The notes under the pieces are model-generated. The model saw nothing but the letters and a program-made list of their open reading frames with translations, searched no databases and was not told where the DNA came from. DNA of 64,000 nucleotides from Elmis aenea (lineage: Eukaryota > Arthropoda > Insecta > Coleoptera > Elmidae), in NCBI GenBank assembly GCA_947652605.1, contig OX393583.1:7233222-7297221 (forward strand), given 5' to 3'. The position numbers and the translations under genes are program-made. This document shows positions 1-11,564 of this stretch, in pieces (position 1 is the stretch's first letter; every line of letters begins with the position of its first letter).

Positions 1-117
1 GACATAATCTTGAACAATTTATACGATAAATTTCGGAAAAATGGGGTACATTTTTAGCCTAAAATTAAAGTTGCAGCTCTTTTTATTCTTTGTTTACAAA
101 TTCCTTGAAAAATTTCG

Positions 118-680
118 ACTTACCTTCATGGCCGACTTTAAAATATTTCAATTGCCTTAGTAATAATAATAAAAATCGAGATAGCTCGAAAAATATTAAC
201 TTTATGTATAGGACATGATTAATAATTTCGAAAGACAATTAAATTCTCTACAAGAAAATATAAAAATATACAGAGTGTTGCATTTAAGAAAAATGACTTA
301 TCGATGTTTAAAGTTTCACAAGTTTGACCAAGCGTAAAAAACACCCTGTATAATATTTTTTAAATGTAGCTAGCGCAAAGTGTTAATTAATATATTGTCA
401 ATTTAATTTTTAAACGAAATATTATTGCTTTTTTAAATAACTTTAATGTTTAAAAAAATTGCAAGTGCTGTATCGTTCAAAAATTTCATAAAAATGTAAA
501 TTTTACGAAAACGGTTGACTTAAGACCCATATAACCTTATACATTTTTTAAAGTAAATTTTAAGAGGAATCCAAAAATGTAAAAGTATACAGGGTGCTCT
601 ATTTAAAAAAATTACATTTTTATATGTGCCGCTCAAACGAAACACCCTGTATATTTGAAAATAATTTTAGGTTATGTAGA
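118..680. repeat. half of a CAGGGTG foldback element
   Basis: This stretch matches the right arm of the large palindrome at 53884-55702, in the same orientation. The shared order is a TACCTTCATGG-like start, a TATCGATGTTTAAAG block with an ACACCCTGTAT motif near 340, a block near 520 (GACCCATATAACC), and a closing ACACCCTGTAT near 645. No matching left arm is present, so the copy is truncated at the centre. Internal ACAGGGTG/ACACCCTGT motifs recur about every 130-300 bases, as in the complete copy. It is not coding. Confidence 0.7.
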
Positions 681-799
681 AAATAGGTTCGCACAATATT
701 TGTATTAAATATTTTTTGATATTTTCATTAATAAAGGAGCTATCGAAGAATCTCAGGGTCGTGGTGCACCCTGTGTATGGAAATAAAAAAGAAACATAC

Positions 800-1137
800 A
801 GAAGGAGAAATCAGAGAAGTAATAGTAGGAAATACGTTCGAAGAAGTAGAAAATTTAAAATATCTGGGAACAGTAATCAATCGGCAGAACCACAACAGGG
901 AAGAAATGAAACAACAAATACAATGTAAGTAGAAGAGAGGGACAGTCTACACTAGAAAGGATCTCAAAATGGAAACCACAAGGGACAAGAACAAGAGAAA
1001 GACCAAAAATAAGCTGGGAAGACCAAGTGATAGCTGATATAGGAAAAGCAGGAATAACAGGATGGAGAAAGAAAATGCTTGATAGGAAAACATGGAAGCA
1101 AGTCGTACAAGATGCAAAGACAAACAACAACCAATAG
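800..1137 (+). pseudogene. RTE-like non-LTR retrotransposon fragment (RT end plus carboxyl tail)
   Basis: Two collinear pieces of an insect 'endonuclease-reverse transcriptase' type LINE are visible in translation. The first, about 800-920, contains a thumb-like KYLGTVIN motif after EEVENL. The second, about 968-1137, contains WKPQGT, RERPKISWEDQV, GWRKKMLDRKTWK and a stop. In intact relatives these are separated by roughly 100-150 residues, so an internal deletion plus a frame change near 925 is inferred. No catalytic FADD box remains. The clade call rests on the GRP-x-x-W tail typical of these insect LINEs. The fragment is not functional. Confidence 0.7.
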
Positions 1138-2232
1138 GAAGTGAAAGAACAGAAATAGAAATAGCGGAGTGAATATCCGAAAAATAATAGTCAGTAGGGC
1201 TCCAAAGAGAGGCTATTATTTCAATATGGAATGCACAGCCTTTTATAATAACAGTTAATGAAAGCGTCCTCAATTTCTACCAACTTAAACGGCAAAACGT
1301 ATGTGAGCCAAATATTTGCTCTTAAATGAAGTTATTATGTGTTGTTTAATAGACATTTTGTTCTTAAAAATTCTGAAAAAGCTACGTTTATCCTAAAATC
1401 TCATGAATAATAGACTGCGCACTTAATTGCGACGCCTTGTATAATCAAAAATGTACCGGTCATGCAACTTTTATGCTTCTTAACGCGCACAAACGTCACT
1501 GCAAAATTAAATTAAGCCCGACTGCTACAACACGACAGACAGAAAGACGTCGAGACGACTTAGAGAGCACTTTTAATATGAAATTTTTACGTTGCACCTT
1601 TCAGCGACGCGCGATTTTCTCACTTTGAATCAAATTAAAGTTTAACGAACAGCTGAAGACTTTTTAATAGTAACTCTTATAAACAGCTTATTTAATTTAC
1701 TTTCACGGATTAAGCGATTTGATGTAATCTTTTAAGCGTCTTGAAAGCTGAAAATAAACGCCGAAGACCAAGTCGCGCTGACTTCATGGCCGGCTAAAAA
1801 TTGAAAAAGTTTTATGGGCCTGCACCCAGTGAATTTATTTTAAATGTTGAATATTTTTTACACCTAGCTAAGACTTTTACTAATGGAATCAAAAACACGC
1901 AAATATAAAGTAATAATTAGACCTGCTTTAATCCATGATTATGTGATTGACAAAAGACCAAAATAATGATTGAAAACAACAGAAATAAAGGTCCTCTCAT
2001 ATACAATAAAACGTTGGAGATCTAATTCCAAGCACAAACATGTAATAAGTATTCCAATCTGTTTTCCACAATTTTTTGCGAAGTAAAACAATAAAGGCAC
2101 GTAAAATTACTCCTACCTTACATATTCCTAATTTCAACGCATCAACTTTTAGTTTTGTACAAAAGCCAAATGGACACATACCTGGAACAAATAAAAAACA
2201 TTAGTTTATGTTACGACATTGATAATAATTAT
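1138..2232. other. no gene seen
   Basis: AT-rich single-copy-looking DNA. Short ORFs here (for example 1437-1628) show no recognisable domain. No repeat arms or RNA gene were identified. Confidence 0.5.
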
Positions 2233-2487
2233 TTATGTACCAAGACCGGAAAGTGGTACTTTACTGTACGAGTAGACAGTTTTTGGACGAGCTGTAGGCG
2301 AGTCTGAAAGCATACGAGTCCAGTTAAGACACTTTACGGGTATGTTACGTACAATATTTTTTCGGCGCCCGCCACTGACACCAAAATCACTATCGTTACC
2401 ATCCATAGTTAAACAATAACTAAACAAACTACAGGCACCAACTCGCTTGGTGGAAAATGGCGATTGTTTGACAGCGCAAATGAACAA
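2233..2487 (-). CDS. small hypothetical ORF (84 codons), possible exon
   Basis: An open frame of 84 codons runs leftwards and stops just after a KVPLSGLGT end. I do not recognise the protein. An internal methionine at 2404-2406 would give a 56-residue product starting MDGNDSDFG, with an acidic start followed by a basic GGRRKN stretch. No signal peptide or membrane segment is apparent. What makes it worth listing is its neighbourhood: immediately upstream on the minus strand lies a tandemly duplicated 50-bp unit with RFX X-box-like palindromes (2491-2590), which could be a promoter. Equally, the ORF and the GACCGGAAAGT motifs at both ends could belong to an unrecognised repeat. Coding status is unproven. 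Confidence 0.2.
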   Translation of the reverse strand: MFICAVKQSPFSTKRVGACSLFSYCLTMDGNDSDFGVSGGRRKNIVRNIPVKCLNWTRMLSDSPTARPKTVYSYSKVPLSGLGT

Positions 2488-2490
2488 ACC

Positions 2491-2590
2491 AACTCATCAC
2501 CATGACAACCAGCTACTTTCCGGTCTAGGCCGGTAAAGACAACTCATTACCATGGCAACCAATTACTTTCTAGCCTAGGCCTGTAAAGAT
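2491..2590. repeat. two-copy 50-bp tandem repeat with X-box-like motifs
   Basis: Units 2491-2540 and 2541-2590 align with few mismatches, each running from AACTCAT through CCATG to GTAAAGA. Each carries a 14-mer fitting the RFX X-box consensus RYYNYY-WW-RRNRAC: ATCACCATGACAAC at 2496-2509 and ATTACCATGGCAAC at 2546-2559. X-boxes drive ciliary genes in animals. Binding is only inferred from the match, and the loose consensus is expected several times by chance in 64 kb. Confidence 0.55.
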
Positions 2591-3216
2591 TTATTTTCCA
2601 GTCTAAAATTTGATCGTAAACAACTGATTTTCTGGACGTACGCAGGAAAAAAATTACACAACATGGGTAGTATTTTAATTTGTAAAATCCCCACGAAAAC
2701 GCGTAGGACCATTTTAACTTTATTTTTATCATTCACAATAATAAATGATATACTTAAATAATTTAGGTATTTTTCAACTATAAGTTTACTTGAAAAATTG
2801 CTTATTTAATTTCTAGTAGTTTTCTTCTTTCTTCTTAAAGAAAATCTGTATCAGTTTTAAAACTCTAGCCTGCTCGTTAAATAGATTATTTTCTTATTTA
2901 TCTATTTATTTACATGCACGTATAGTAGCAACGTTTATAATTAACACTGACGTTGATTAAAAACTATATTGATATAGTTAAACGAAAATTTTAACAACTA
3001 AAATAATGTTTATCAATTTCTTTTATGTTTCTCCCTATATGTACATGAATTTTAATGTTCAAAACGTGCTACTGATTTGTTAATACTTCTTGTTCACAGT
3101 TATTTTCTGACCTTTATATCCCCTATCGTTTTGAATGATTTAAATGTGCATAGGTACAAGTACCTATGTATGTAGGTGTGTGTGTTGATTTTCCGTAAAT
3201 TTCATGTCGCTAAGTC
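2591..3216. other. no gene seen
   Basis: AT-rich sequence with short ORFs only. A ~60-residue minus-strand ORF at 2547-2732 overlaps the tandem repeat and has no recognisable domain. Confidence 0.5.
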
Positions 3217-3409
3217 GGGACCGGTCATCTAATATACATCGGGGCCCAAGTGCAACAACTTTTTTAGGGGCCCCTATAAAACACAATGTGTAAAATAAAA
3301 TGATGTATGCTTTGTGCGTGTCACAAAGTTTGCAAAATTATTTAAGTACATGCCCTAAGTCGGAAGTCGGGGTGCATTGCACCCACTGCACCCACCACCT
3401 GACCGGCCC
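3217..3409. repeat. ~190-bp dispersed repeat, copy 1
   Basis: Shares an ordered series of blocks with 5024-5215: CGGTCATCTA near the left end, GTGCAACAACT, TGATGTATGCTTTGTGCGTG in the middle, CAAAATTA, and GACCGGCCC at the right end. The ends form a short inverted repeat (GACCGGTCA-like on the left, TGACCGGCC on the right), which suggests a miniature DNA transposon, perhaps hAT-like. No clear target duplication was found. Confidence 0.65.
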
Positions 3410-5023
3410 AATTCCTACCGCAAACAAACAGAGATAATGCCGATTTTACATTGGTATAGAAGCTAAAGCAAGTTAATAAATCAAGTAGCTAAAGAGCGTC
3501 ACTAAACAAGTAGCAAAACTTGTCAAAATTTTGGTTTGGTGAGTGTTTACACAATATATACGTGTTCAACACCCAATTTAGTGAAATTGTTTAGTATTTG
3601 ACAAAAAATGGAATATCGTCTTTGAGTAAGTAGTGGTGATTTCTATTTACTTTACTCAAAAAGTCACTAAGTTGTTTACTTGCGCAAGTACTAAACGAAA
3701 CTGTCTATACACGTTGCAAATAGCTAAATTCCCTTACTTGGTTTACTAGTAACTTGCATTAGCTACCAATGTAAATTCGGCATGAGGCATAAACCTTAAA
3801 CTCAATTTTATGAAAAGACTTTAAAAACATAGATTAATATAATACCAAACAAAACTAAAATTTGTTTTAAAGGAAGAAAACTATAAAACATGGCAATAAC
3901 AGTTTATAGATCAGCGTAAATCATTCATAAACGTATTGTAAAAATATATTAACGATTTATACTTTAAAAAAGACGCTTTATAATTTTCTTGTAATGTAAA
4001 TGTTAGTTAAAAAGCGGCTTTATCAAGTCAATTAGCTTAAAGGTACAAGATTGAACTTTAAAAAAAAACTTTCAACTCAAAATTGACCTACCTTTATCAA
4101 AATATTAAGGGTACATCATCAGAGGCAACGCCATCTCCGAAAAAACACACGTTTGTGTTGCGAAAATCACCCAATACACGCTCAAAATACCATAAACACT
4201 TCGAAAAATGTTTTTGCCTGATCATTTCCGCAACTGTCCTAATAATAATAATTATTAATTCAACGTCATTTCACTGTATTTAGCGGGCAGTATCGCTATC
4301 CTGCGATCAGGAAAGCTGTAGCCGGCTAGCGCAGGGACGCTAGCGTCAGCTGGTTATGGCAAAGTTGATATAAAATGAGTTATTTCGATTTTCGGAATAT
4401 CACGACTTTTGCAAACACTTCCTACCGATAATTTAACACTCCGCGAACAATTTTCACTATCACAACATAGTTTTTGCACGAAATTAACATTAATTACGAG
4501 TAAATCAATTTGACGGTGATAACAGCGTGTGCATTGTTGACAGATGAGACGTAGTGGCGCGCGCCACCTATCGAAGGAACTTGATCAAATAATTCAAACA
4601 TATGAAATGCGGGATATTCAAAATATTACGGCCCACTAACTAACCTATCTTGCTCAGAAAATTGCCAAAAATTCAGCTGGTAAAGCAAATCTGTAGGCAA
4701 GGCTTGTAAATTATTAAGGGAAGGTATTAAATATTTAGTGTTACATGAGCATCTACTCCTATATTTCATTACAGAATTGGTAAGCTTTCGTGCAAAGACA
4801 AGTTAAAAATCGAAAAACTTATGAAAGAACGGAGCTGTTTCCTGTCAATTTTGGTAATATTGACAGGAGAAAAAAATTATTAGCGAAAAAGTACGGGAAC
4901 GAAACTGCTGTTTTCATGATTTTCAGTTTTTAAATATCACTATCAAATATAGATACTCATTTTAAACAAAGGATAAGCGGGTAATAAAGCTTTAATACTC
5001 TACTAATAATTAAGGTTCCTACC
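3410..5023. other. no gene seen
   Basis: Mostly AT-rich unassigned DNA. A local inverted repeat around GCTAGCG...CGCTAGC lies near 4325-4345. The stretch 4290-4600 is more GC-rich (for example TGGCGCGCGCCACC near 4554), but no coding exon, transcription start or RNA gene can be supported. Confidence 0.45.
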
Positions 5024-5215
5024 CTGCACTGGTCATCTATATATCGTGGCCCGGGTGCAACAACTGTTTCGGGCCGCTATAAATAAGGTTTTCGTAGAAT
5101 AAACTGATGTATGCTTTGTGCGTGTCTCAAAATTGCAAAATTACTTAAATACATGCCATTTTGGGGCCTTCAAATCGGGGGCCCGGCTGCATTACACCCC
5201 ACACTTGACTGGCCC
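5024..5215. repeat. ~190-bp dispersed repeat, copy 2
   Basis: Second copy of the 3217-3409 repeat in the same orientation. It has TGGTCATCTA, GGTGCAACAACT, TGATGTATGCTTTGTGCGTG and ACTTGACTGGCCC in the same order, diverged by perhaps a fifth. It lies about 1.6 kb from copy 1 and directly left of a hAT-like miniature. Confidence 0.65.
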
Positions 5216-5235
5216 TGCCTTAAATACTGCTAGAG

Positions 5236-5581
5236 CAGTGTTTCTTAAACTTTTTTCGTCGCAACCCACTTTCCAATCCAAAAAATTGTCAAGACCCAAC
5301 AAAATTTTGATACTTTAAAATGATAATATTAACCATTCATAACCTTTATTATTTTCATAATTATAAAAAAAAACACATATTGAATTTGCTATTAAATTTG
5401 TTTATCAACTAAATCTCAATTTCTCATTACACAAAACATTACCTGTAAAATGAATAAAATATTCATTTCCTGCTTGGTTAAATAAATAAAAACTTTATTG
5501 TTAGTTTCAATATGGTTCGCGACCCAAAATAAAATTCTCGCGACCCACTTTTGGGTCGAGTCCACTGTTTAAAAAACACTG
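5236..5581. mobile_element. hAT-like miniature element
   Basis: The left end reads CAGTGTTTCTTAAAC and the reverse complement of the right end reads CAGTGTTTTTTAAAC, a terminal inverted repeat of the CAGTG-start hAT type. A CGACCCACTTT-type subterminal motif occurs at both ends (CGCAACCCACTTT near 5259, CGCGACCCACTTTTGGGTCG near 5540). The flanking octamers do not match, so the target duplication has decayed or the right boundary is slightly off. No transposase is encoded. Confidence 0.6.
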
Positions 5582-5618
5582 AACATGAAGATCATTGATA
5601 TATTTTGGGTTTATTATA

Positions 5619-7188
5619 CAGGGTGAGTCATTAGTGGCGGATCGGTCGATTGTGGCTAAACGGTTTAAGATAGAAAGTTGATTCAAACGGTATTCCATAC
5701 AGTTTTTTCTTCCGAACAAGATTAAAATATTTTGAAATATACAGGGTGAGTCACCTCTCTGGAACCAATAGCAACTTTTATATTTCAAATACAACACCCC
5801 ATTTTTTATTTAATATTCTTGACCGCCTTCATTTTAGCTATACATCGATATAAAATAGTACAGGTTTTTATGCGGCCTTGTCACTAAAACAAAATAATTT
5901 CCAAAATTTTTCAAGGTTTTAAGTCTTTATTTAAAAAATTCCCCTGAAGTCATTTTTCGAAGCACAGAGTTGTAATTTGGTAAGGACATGCAGAAAACAT
6001 TGCTCTATTAGCTCGATACGAAAAAGTTTGAATCACGCATACAGGGTGTTCATAAATAGGTGGCAACTTTCCTGATTTTCAAAAGCTCGTAATTCAATTT
6101 TTTCAAATGCAAACCCTTGTATTTTCTTATGTCATCGAATTCGTCTTTAAGAGAGCTCCATTTTTTGTTAAGTATGTCTCATACTTTTCGAGATATTAGA
6201 CATTTTTTCTTCTAATCATTAATAAAGCAAATAGGATGCCGTGGAAATCTAAAAAGCTGTCTGTTCACTTCACTAACCTTGTCATTTATTTATTGAATTA
6301 TAGCATTTCCACAATTAATTTCACTTTGCAAGAGCAAATTGACATGGTTTATTCACAGTTTCGTGTATTTAATTACTAATAGTAGGTATTTACATAGTCT
6401 AGTGAATTCACTTATAAGCAATAAATAAATTGGCAACCAAATCAATTTTATTATTGTTATGAACTTTATTAGTGTTTCTAAACCTTAAAGGGAGCGCGAA
6501 GAAAAATGGAAAATGAAAGACAAATTATTTGTTGAAACCACAAAAAAAACATTAAATAAATTCTGTAAATAAAATAATAGGACATAAAAAAATGTCGAAT
6601 ATCTCGAAAAGTATGAGTTTTGGGTATAGGACATACTTAACAAAAATGAAGCTCTCTTAAAGACGAATTCGATGTTATAAGAAAATACAGGGGTTTGCAT
6701 TTGAAAAAATTGAGTTACGAGCTTTTGAAAATCATGGAAGTTGCCACTTATTTATGAACACCCTGTATGCGTGATTCAAACTTTTTCGTATCGAGCTAAT
6801 AGAGCAATGTTTTCTGCATGTCCTTACCAAATTACAACTCTGTTCTTCGAAAAATGACTTCAGGAGAATTTTTTAAATAAAGACTTAAAACCTTGAAAAA
6901 TTTTGGAAATTATTTTGTTTTAGTGACAAGGCCGCATAAAAACCTGTACTATTTTATATCGATGTATAGCTAAAATGAAGGCGGTCAAGAATATTAAATA
7001 AAAAATGGGGTGTTGTATTTGAAATATAAAAGTTGCTATTGGTTCCAGAGAGGTGACTCACCCTGTATATTTCAAAATATTTTTATCTTGTTCGGAAGAA
7101 AAAACTGCATGAAATACCGTTTGAATCAACTTTCTATCTCAAACCGTTTAGCCACAATCGACCGATCCGCCACTAATGACTCACCCTG
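5619..7188. mobile_element. 1.57-kb CAGGGTG foldback element, type B
   Basis: Long palindrome. The left arm starts CAGGGTGAGTCATTAGTGG and the right arm ends with the reverse complement CCACTAATGACTCACCCTG, each bordered by TA (5617-5618, 7189-7190). Arms of roughly 700 bases run inwards with high identity (for example GGATCGGTCGATTGTGG near 5638 against CCACAATCGACCGATCC near 7152). CAGGGTG-type motifs recur within each arm near 5742 and 6043 and, inverted, near 6760 and 7060. The centre lies around 6400-6450. The 70-95-codon ORFs on both strands mirror each other because of the palindrome and are not genes. A partial copy lies at 38445-39207. Confidence 0.8.
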
Positions 7189-8259
7189 TATACCTTTAGG
7201 TCCTTATTATACAATTCGTATAAATGGGACAGTTACCTAATTATAACAGTGTTGTAATCCTTGTATAATGTCTGAATTAACCGAAAATTACTGTATTTTC
7301 GGTTAATTGGAAAGCCACCTAATATCCAAGAAAATTACTAATATTAAATGAAAATAATCGTGATTTGTATTAATTACCAGAAGTGCTAACACAATACAAG
7401 AGCTTACTACTAACGACATGAGGTAACATCCTAAACACGGTTCAGGGGCTTCCTTTTAACTGTATTTTTAATAAATTTACTTATTGAAACATCAGTTAAT
7501 TCAATGAGCACCTCCGAGGATGTCACCAGGAATGGATGTAGACAAAATGCGTTAATGTCTGTGATAAAATGCATGTTTATTGTTTTATACGACACTGATA
7601 CAAATGATTTATGACTGGAAGCCGGCTTTTGTTTCTGTTATGCTTTTGTTATTGAAATTAAATTATACGAACAGTGGACGGTAATGCGATTCATAATTTA
7701 AAAAATATCACCCGTGTTCTTTCAGCCTAGTTCGACCGAAGCCGACTCTAGGTATAACTCCGTCTCGTTTTGTTGGGCTCTGCTGATTGTTGCGATTAAC
7801 TTTTTATAAAAATGTTTTTGCCCCATTGTTTCCCTTTAACGGATCTGCGAGCAGAGGCCCAACTTTAGGTTCGTTAATGTTTAAACTTTTCACATTACGC
7901 CCTCGCGTTTTACTTGCAATATAAACGAAGCAACGCCTGCTAACATATATCGCCCTTTTTTTGCTATAGTTTGAGTTCATTGAGGCATTAACGTGTGTAA
8001 AAATACTCGCAAACGGATATGTGATCCTTCAATATCGCAAAAAGTTTTATCACACGCGCTCGTTGTACGAAGAAGCCTGATCAGAGCTTTTTGTCTTTGT
8101 TTAAGTGGATTTACTAATAATTATAATTAAAAGTTACATGTTTGTGTATTTGTTTGTTTTAGATTGCATACGAAAAGTTAGTTTCAAACTGTTTTTATTA
8201 TATCTTCTGTTCGCCACGATTAATTAATTTTGGCAGAAGACAAACAGGATGCTGAATAC
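7189..8259. other. no gene seen
   Basis: Unassigned DNA. The interval 7690-7960 is somewhat more GC-rich and looks single copy, but it has no convincing ORF, splice pattern or RNA gene. Confidence 0.45.
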
Positions 8260-8535
8260 AAGATGAAGAACAACAGAAGAATTTGACAAGGGATTGAATA
8301 TCAACGTTGAAAAACCGAAATGTATGGTGATTGGTAATTCTGGTCAAGATATTAAGGTCTCGAAAGGAAGGATGAAAATTGTTAATTGACAACAGATATC
8401 TAGAGATAACTTTAACTTCAGATGTAATGGATACCAAAAACATCTTAAATAAATTTGGAAATGGGGGACCAATAACTCGACAATTAAATTCAGTATTATG
8501 TAGCCAAAGTATCTCCATAAAAACCAAAAGCCATA
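8260..8535 (+). pseudogene. RTE-like reverse-transcriptase fragment
   Basis: Translation across two frames gives GLNINVEKPKCMVIGNS followed by RYLEITLTSDVMDTKNILNK and SISIKTKS. This matches the region after the catalytic box in insect RTE-like LINE reverse transcriptases: the 'NxxKTKxMVI' motif, then 'xYLGxxLTS'. A frameshift near 8370 separates the halves. The catalytic FADD motif and the endonuclease are missing. It sits directly left of a TA-flanked DNA element. It is a dead fragment and the clade call is approximate. Confidence 0.55.
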
Positions 8536-8602
8536 TATCGGGTGGCCAAATAAGAACGATACAACTTTAAATTTAAATCATTTTTATACCAAATGAACAA
8601 TA

Positions 8603-9525
8603 AAGTGCCCTAATATGGAATACTTTTTTGTATTCGGCAATAATATTCACATTTATTCAACAAAATTTTGCAAAACAAATTATAAGGAATTTGTAATGAA
8701 TACGCAACACATTACTCGAATTCTGGTACGATATTACTGTAGATATTTCTTATATAGCTATTTTTTTTAAGTGTTACTACTATTCCATATTAAGCTCCCG
8801 GAGAACCTAATATGGAATACTGGGGGCTCTTAATATGGAATACACAATTATATAGGAAATATACATTAAAATAAACAACTGCTCATAGATTAATCTTTTA
8901 TTTCTTTCTGATTTGCATTACTACTTAAACCAAACCAAAACTCTGTTATTTATGTAAATTAAATTATAATTCAAGTGTCATTCGAACTAATATTGATAAT
9001 TTATTTATTTTTTACAGGTAGGACAATAGAATTGTTTTTTTGAGTATTTTGCACATTTTTCGTCTGCCCATTTCTGACACTTTTGACACTGAACCCATAT
9101 CCCTGTACTAAGTGACCATAATCATATTCATTAAAAGGCACCTCTATGTATTCCATATTAGGAATCAATGTGACATTTCAAAAATCGGTATATGTAAAAC
9201 ATGAAATGGCCCCAATCAAAATTTTGGTCTATTTAATTGAAATGTAAAGGCTCATGCTAAATAAACATGCAATAAAATATTTTATATCGTTTACCCTAGC
9301 ATATAATATTTTGCACTGAGAGATTTAGCCTAAAAACTCAGTAGCACGTCAAAAACATATTTGAAACTGTTATGTAATCTAGTGAATATTTTTTAACTAT
9401 TTTACATTTGGGAATGTGTGATCGATGTACAAATAGGTGCATATACTTTTCAACAGATATCGCGTATTCATTGTCATAAAACTGATGTATTCCATAATAG
9501 GTAACTGTTCTATATTAGGGCACTT
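8603..9525. mobile_element. 0.92-kb TA-flanked DNA transposon derivative
   Basis: Terminal inverted repeats AAGTGCCCTAATAT (left) and its complement (right) are each bordered by TA at 8601-8602 and 9526-9527, the target signature of Tc1/mariner/pogo elements. The motif TAATATGGAATAC, or its complement GTATTCCATATTA, recurs inside (near 8611, 8785, 8811, 8830, 9150 and, degenerate, 9486). This suggests repeated subterminal transposase-binding sites. A zinc-finger tail remains on the minus strand (9005-9130), so this is probably an internally deleted copy of a once autonomous element. Confidence 0.65.
9005..9130 (-). pseudogene. carboxyl-terminal C4-type zinc finger of a DNA transposase
   Basis: The minus strand encodes GIWVQCQKCQKWADEKC, then FYCPTC, lysines and a stop at 9005-9007. 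The spacing WVQC-x2-C-x2-W-x4-C-x(n)-YCPTC resembles the PHD-like carboxyl finger found in insect pogo/Tigger-type DDE transposases. The reading frame upstream is broken by stops and no DDE core is visible. Its position inside a TA-flanked element with inverted ends supports a transposase tail rather than a host gene. The superfamily assignment is an inference. Confidence 0.5.
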
Positions 9526-9629
9526 TACTCTAACGCTATAAATGTGAACTAAGATTACTACAGTGCCGTGAATAAGAATTTTCTGTAACATCAATTGTAT
9601 TAACTAAGTTTGAAAAACATGTGATTTTA

Positions 9630-9970
9630 GTAAGATGGTGCTACATGTCAAACAGCACGAGCCCCAAATCGAAAATGCAAGAAAATGTTTCTAGACCAAT
9701 TGATCTTCAGCGAGGACATCAAGATCTCCTGATTTAACGGCTTCAGATTTTGTTCTGTGGGGTTAAAGATGTGTCTATGTCAACAACATAACAACGAAAG
9801 GACAAAATTCAAACAGCAATAGTTGAAATATTGCCTGAAATTTGTGAAAACGTAAACATAAATGCTTATGAAAAAAACTCGAAATTGTGTGACAGCTAGA
9901 GACGGGTAATTGGCCGATATTACATACCACAAATAATTGCAAGGTTCAAATAAAGCATTTATTAAAATGT
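9630..9970 (+). pseudogene. mariner-type transposase remnant (catalytic carboxyl half)
   Basis: Frames on the plus strand together read CHTARAP-like, then SPDLTASDFVLWG, a VKDV segment, EILPEICENVN and a GRYY-like end. This is the order seen in a common insect mariner-like transposase: QQDGA-CHTA, then WPPRSPDLTxxDFFLWG with the third catalytic Asp, then a helix-rich tail. Several frameshifts and stops are present (near 9735 and 9775). No terminal inverted repeats were located. The copy is non-functional. Confidence 0.6.
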
Positions 9971-11564
9971 GTTTTTCATTTATAGTAGGAACTCCGTGAA
10001 ATAAGTTTTAAATTTATTTTTGACTGATAGTTGCCGCTGGACAAGCTTGTCATTCACGTTAAATTAAAGCGACAACAATTTACTTATTGTTCATAAAGAA
10101 TAGATTGTAAATTATTCATAGATGCCATTAAAAAAAGAGTGTTTTTTGGTTATCTTGTACATTACATAACATTTTTTTAGCAATTCTTATGTTTACAATA
10201 ATTTTCGTTAATATCTGTATTACAACATGGAAACTAAAATTGTAGTTTGAGAAAACTACGCTATAGAGCGTTCAGCAGTTTTCCTTTATGCACGGCCCTT
10301 CTAATTTCCCTCACACATGTAAGTTTCATAATGCCCCGAATAAAATGCCTGAAAGTCTTACAAGGTATGTACCCTCTAGGTGGTTTAACTGCGGTTCCTT
10401 GTTTAACATAGTTTTGAGGCTCGTATGATGATGAGTAATTGCCAGCTAACACAACCCCCTCATGGCAGGTTTCACATATCTTGTCACAAGTTAAATTAGT
10501 TGCGGCGAAAATTATCCTATGCGTACAAAACTATCTTATTATAGAACGAACATATAAATACATATGTTGGTATGTATGTACGTATGCAGGTATACATGGT
10601 GACTATGTATATGTTGTAGGGGTAACTTTTTTATTATGAGTTACATAGTCAGTTAAGTCAGCAAAATTGGGCAGAATTTTAAGAACCTGTTAATTCCATT
10701 TTGACATTTGAACTACACCTTCAACCTTTTTAAATATTAAAAAAAAGGTAGTGTTACGTAGAAGCGAAAAAAATATCTAATAAGTCATGACACACTCGAT
10801 TTTTGAGTTATAAGCCAAACTTGAGTTTTTAAATGGCTACCATACTTGGCTATGGGTTCATTGAAAAGTTTTTTTTCCAATTTTAAAAATATATGGGTTG
10901 TCATGTCTATTTTTATTACTTTTCTCAGAATTTGCTTAAAACCGAACTTATTAATACATAATATAAGTGTGCCTTGTAATTCAACAAAAATGTGACGTTT
11001 TCTGGTTTTATATCTCACAGAAACAATTAAAATTACCGGTAAAAATAATATCTTCATAAACAACATTTTCAAGTGTTTTTAAGTAATATCATACATAAAA
11101 GTGCTAAAGAGTTTTTCTTGTGGCAATGTACTGAGAAGATAGTTTTTAATCTGTTTTAAAACAGAAAAACTGCCTTCACCAGTCGTATTACTCAATGGTT
11201 TAATAAATTTCGAAAAGTTAAAGAAATATGATTATTAATTTTGAATTTATAAAAATTATGCGGAGTTTGCATATTTTTTTTAAAGCAAAATTGAAAAAAC
11301 GTTAAATATCTTCATTAAAATCTTCCGTATCAATTTTATTTTCATAAAACTGTTAAAAACTTTGTCGTTGTAGTAAATTTTTTGATATCTAAACAAGATC
11401 ATCAACAAACAATATTGTAAACCTTTTATTAATTAATGAACTATAGCTTTCTTCTCTAAATAACAATTCCGAAATTAACTGATCACAAATTGGGTAAAAA
11501 CATTAACCCATTAGCAGCCATTGTGCTACATCTGGGACGCTTGATTTTTTCTTAATATTTTCTT
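9971..11564. other. no gene seen
   Basis: Unassigned AT-rich DNA. The 95-codon minus-strand ORF at 10785-11072 has no recognisable domain. Its surroundings faintly resemble the palindromic elements further right, but I could not define arms. ORFs at 10261-10452 and 10439-10639 are short and unsupported. Confidence 0.45.

Noticed and set aside
2496..2559. Calling the X-box-like motifs functional RFX sites
   Set aside because: The consensus is loose enough to occur by chance several times in 64 kb; kept only as a hypothesis.
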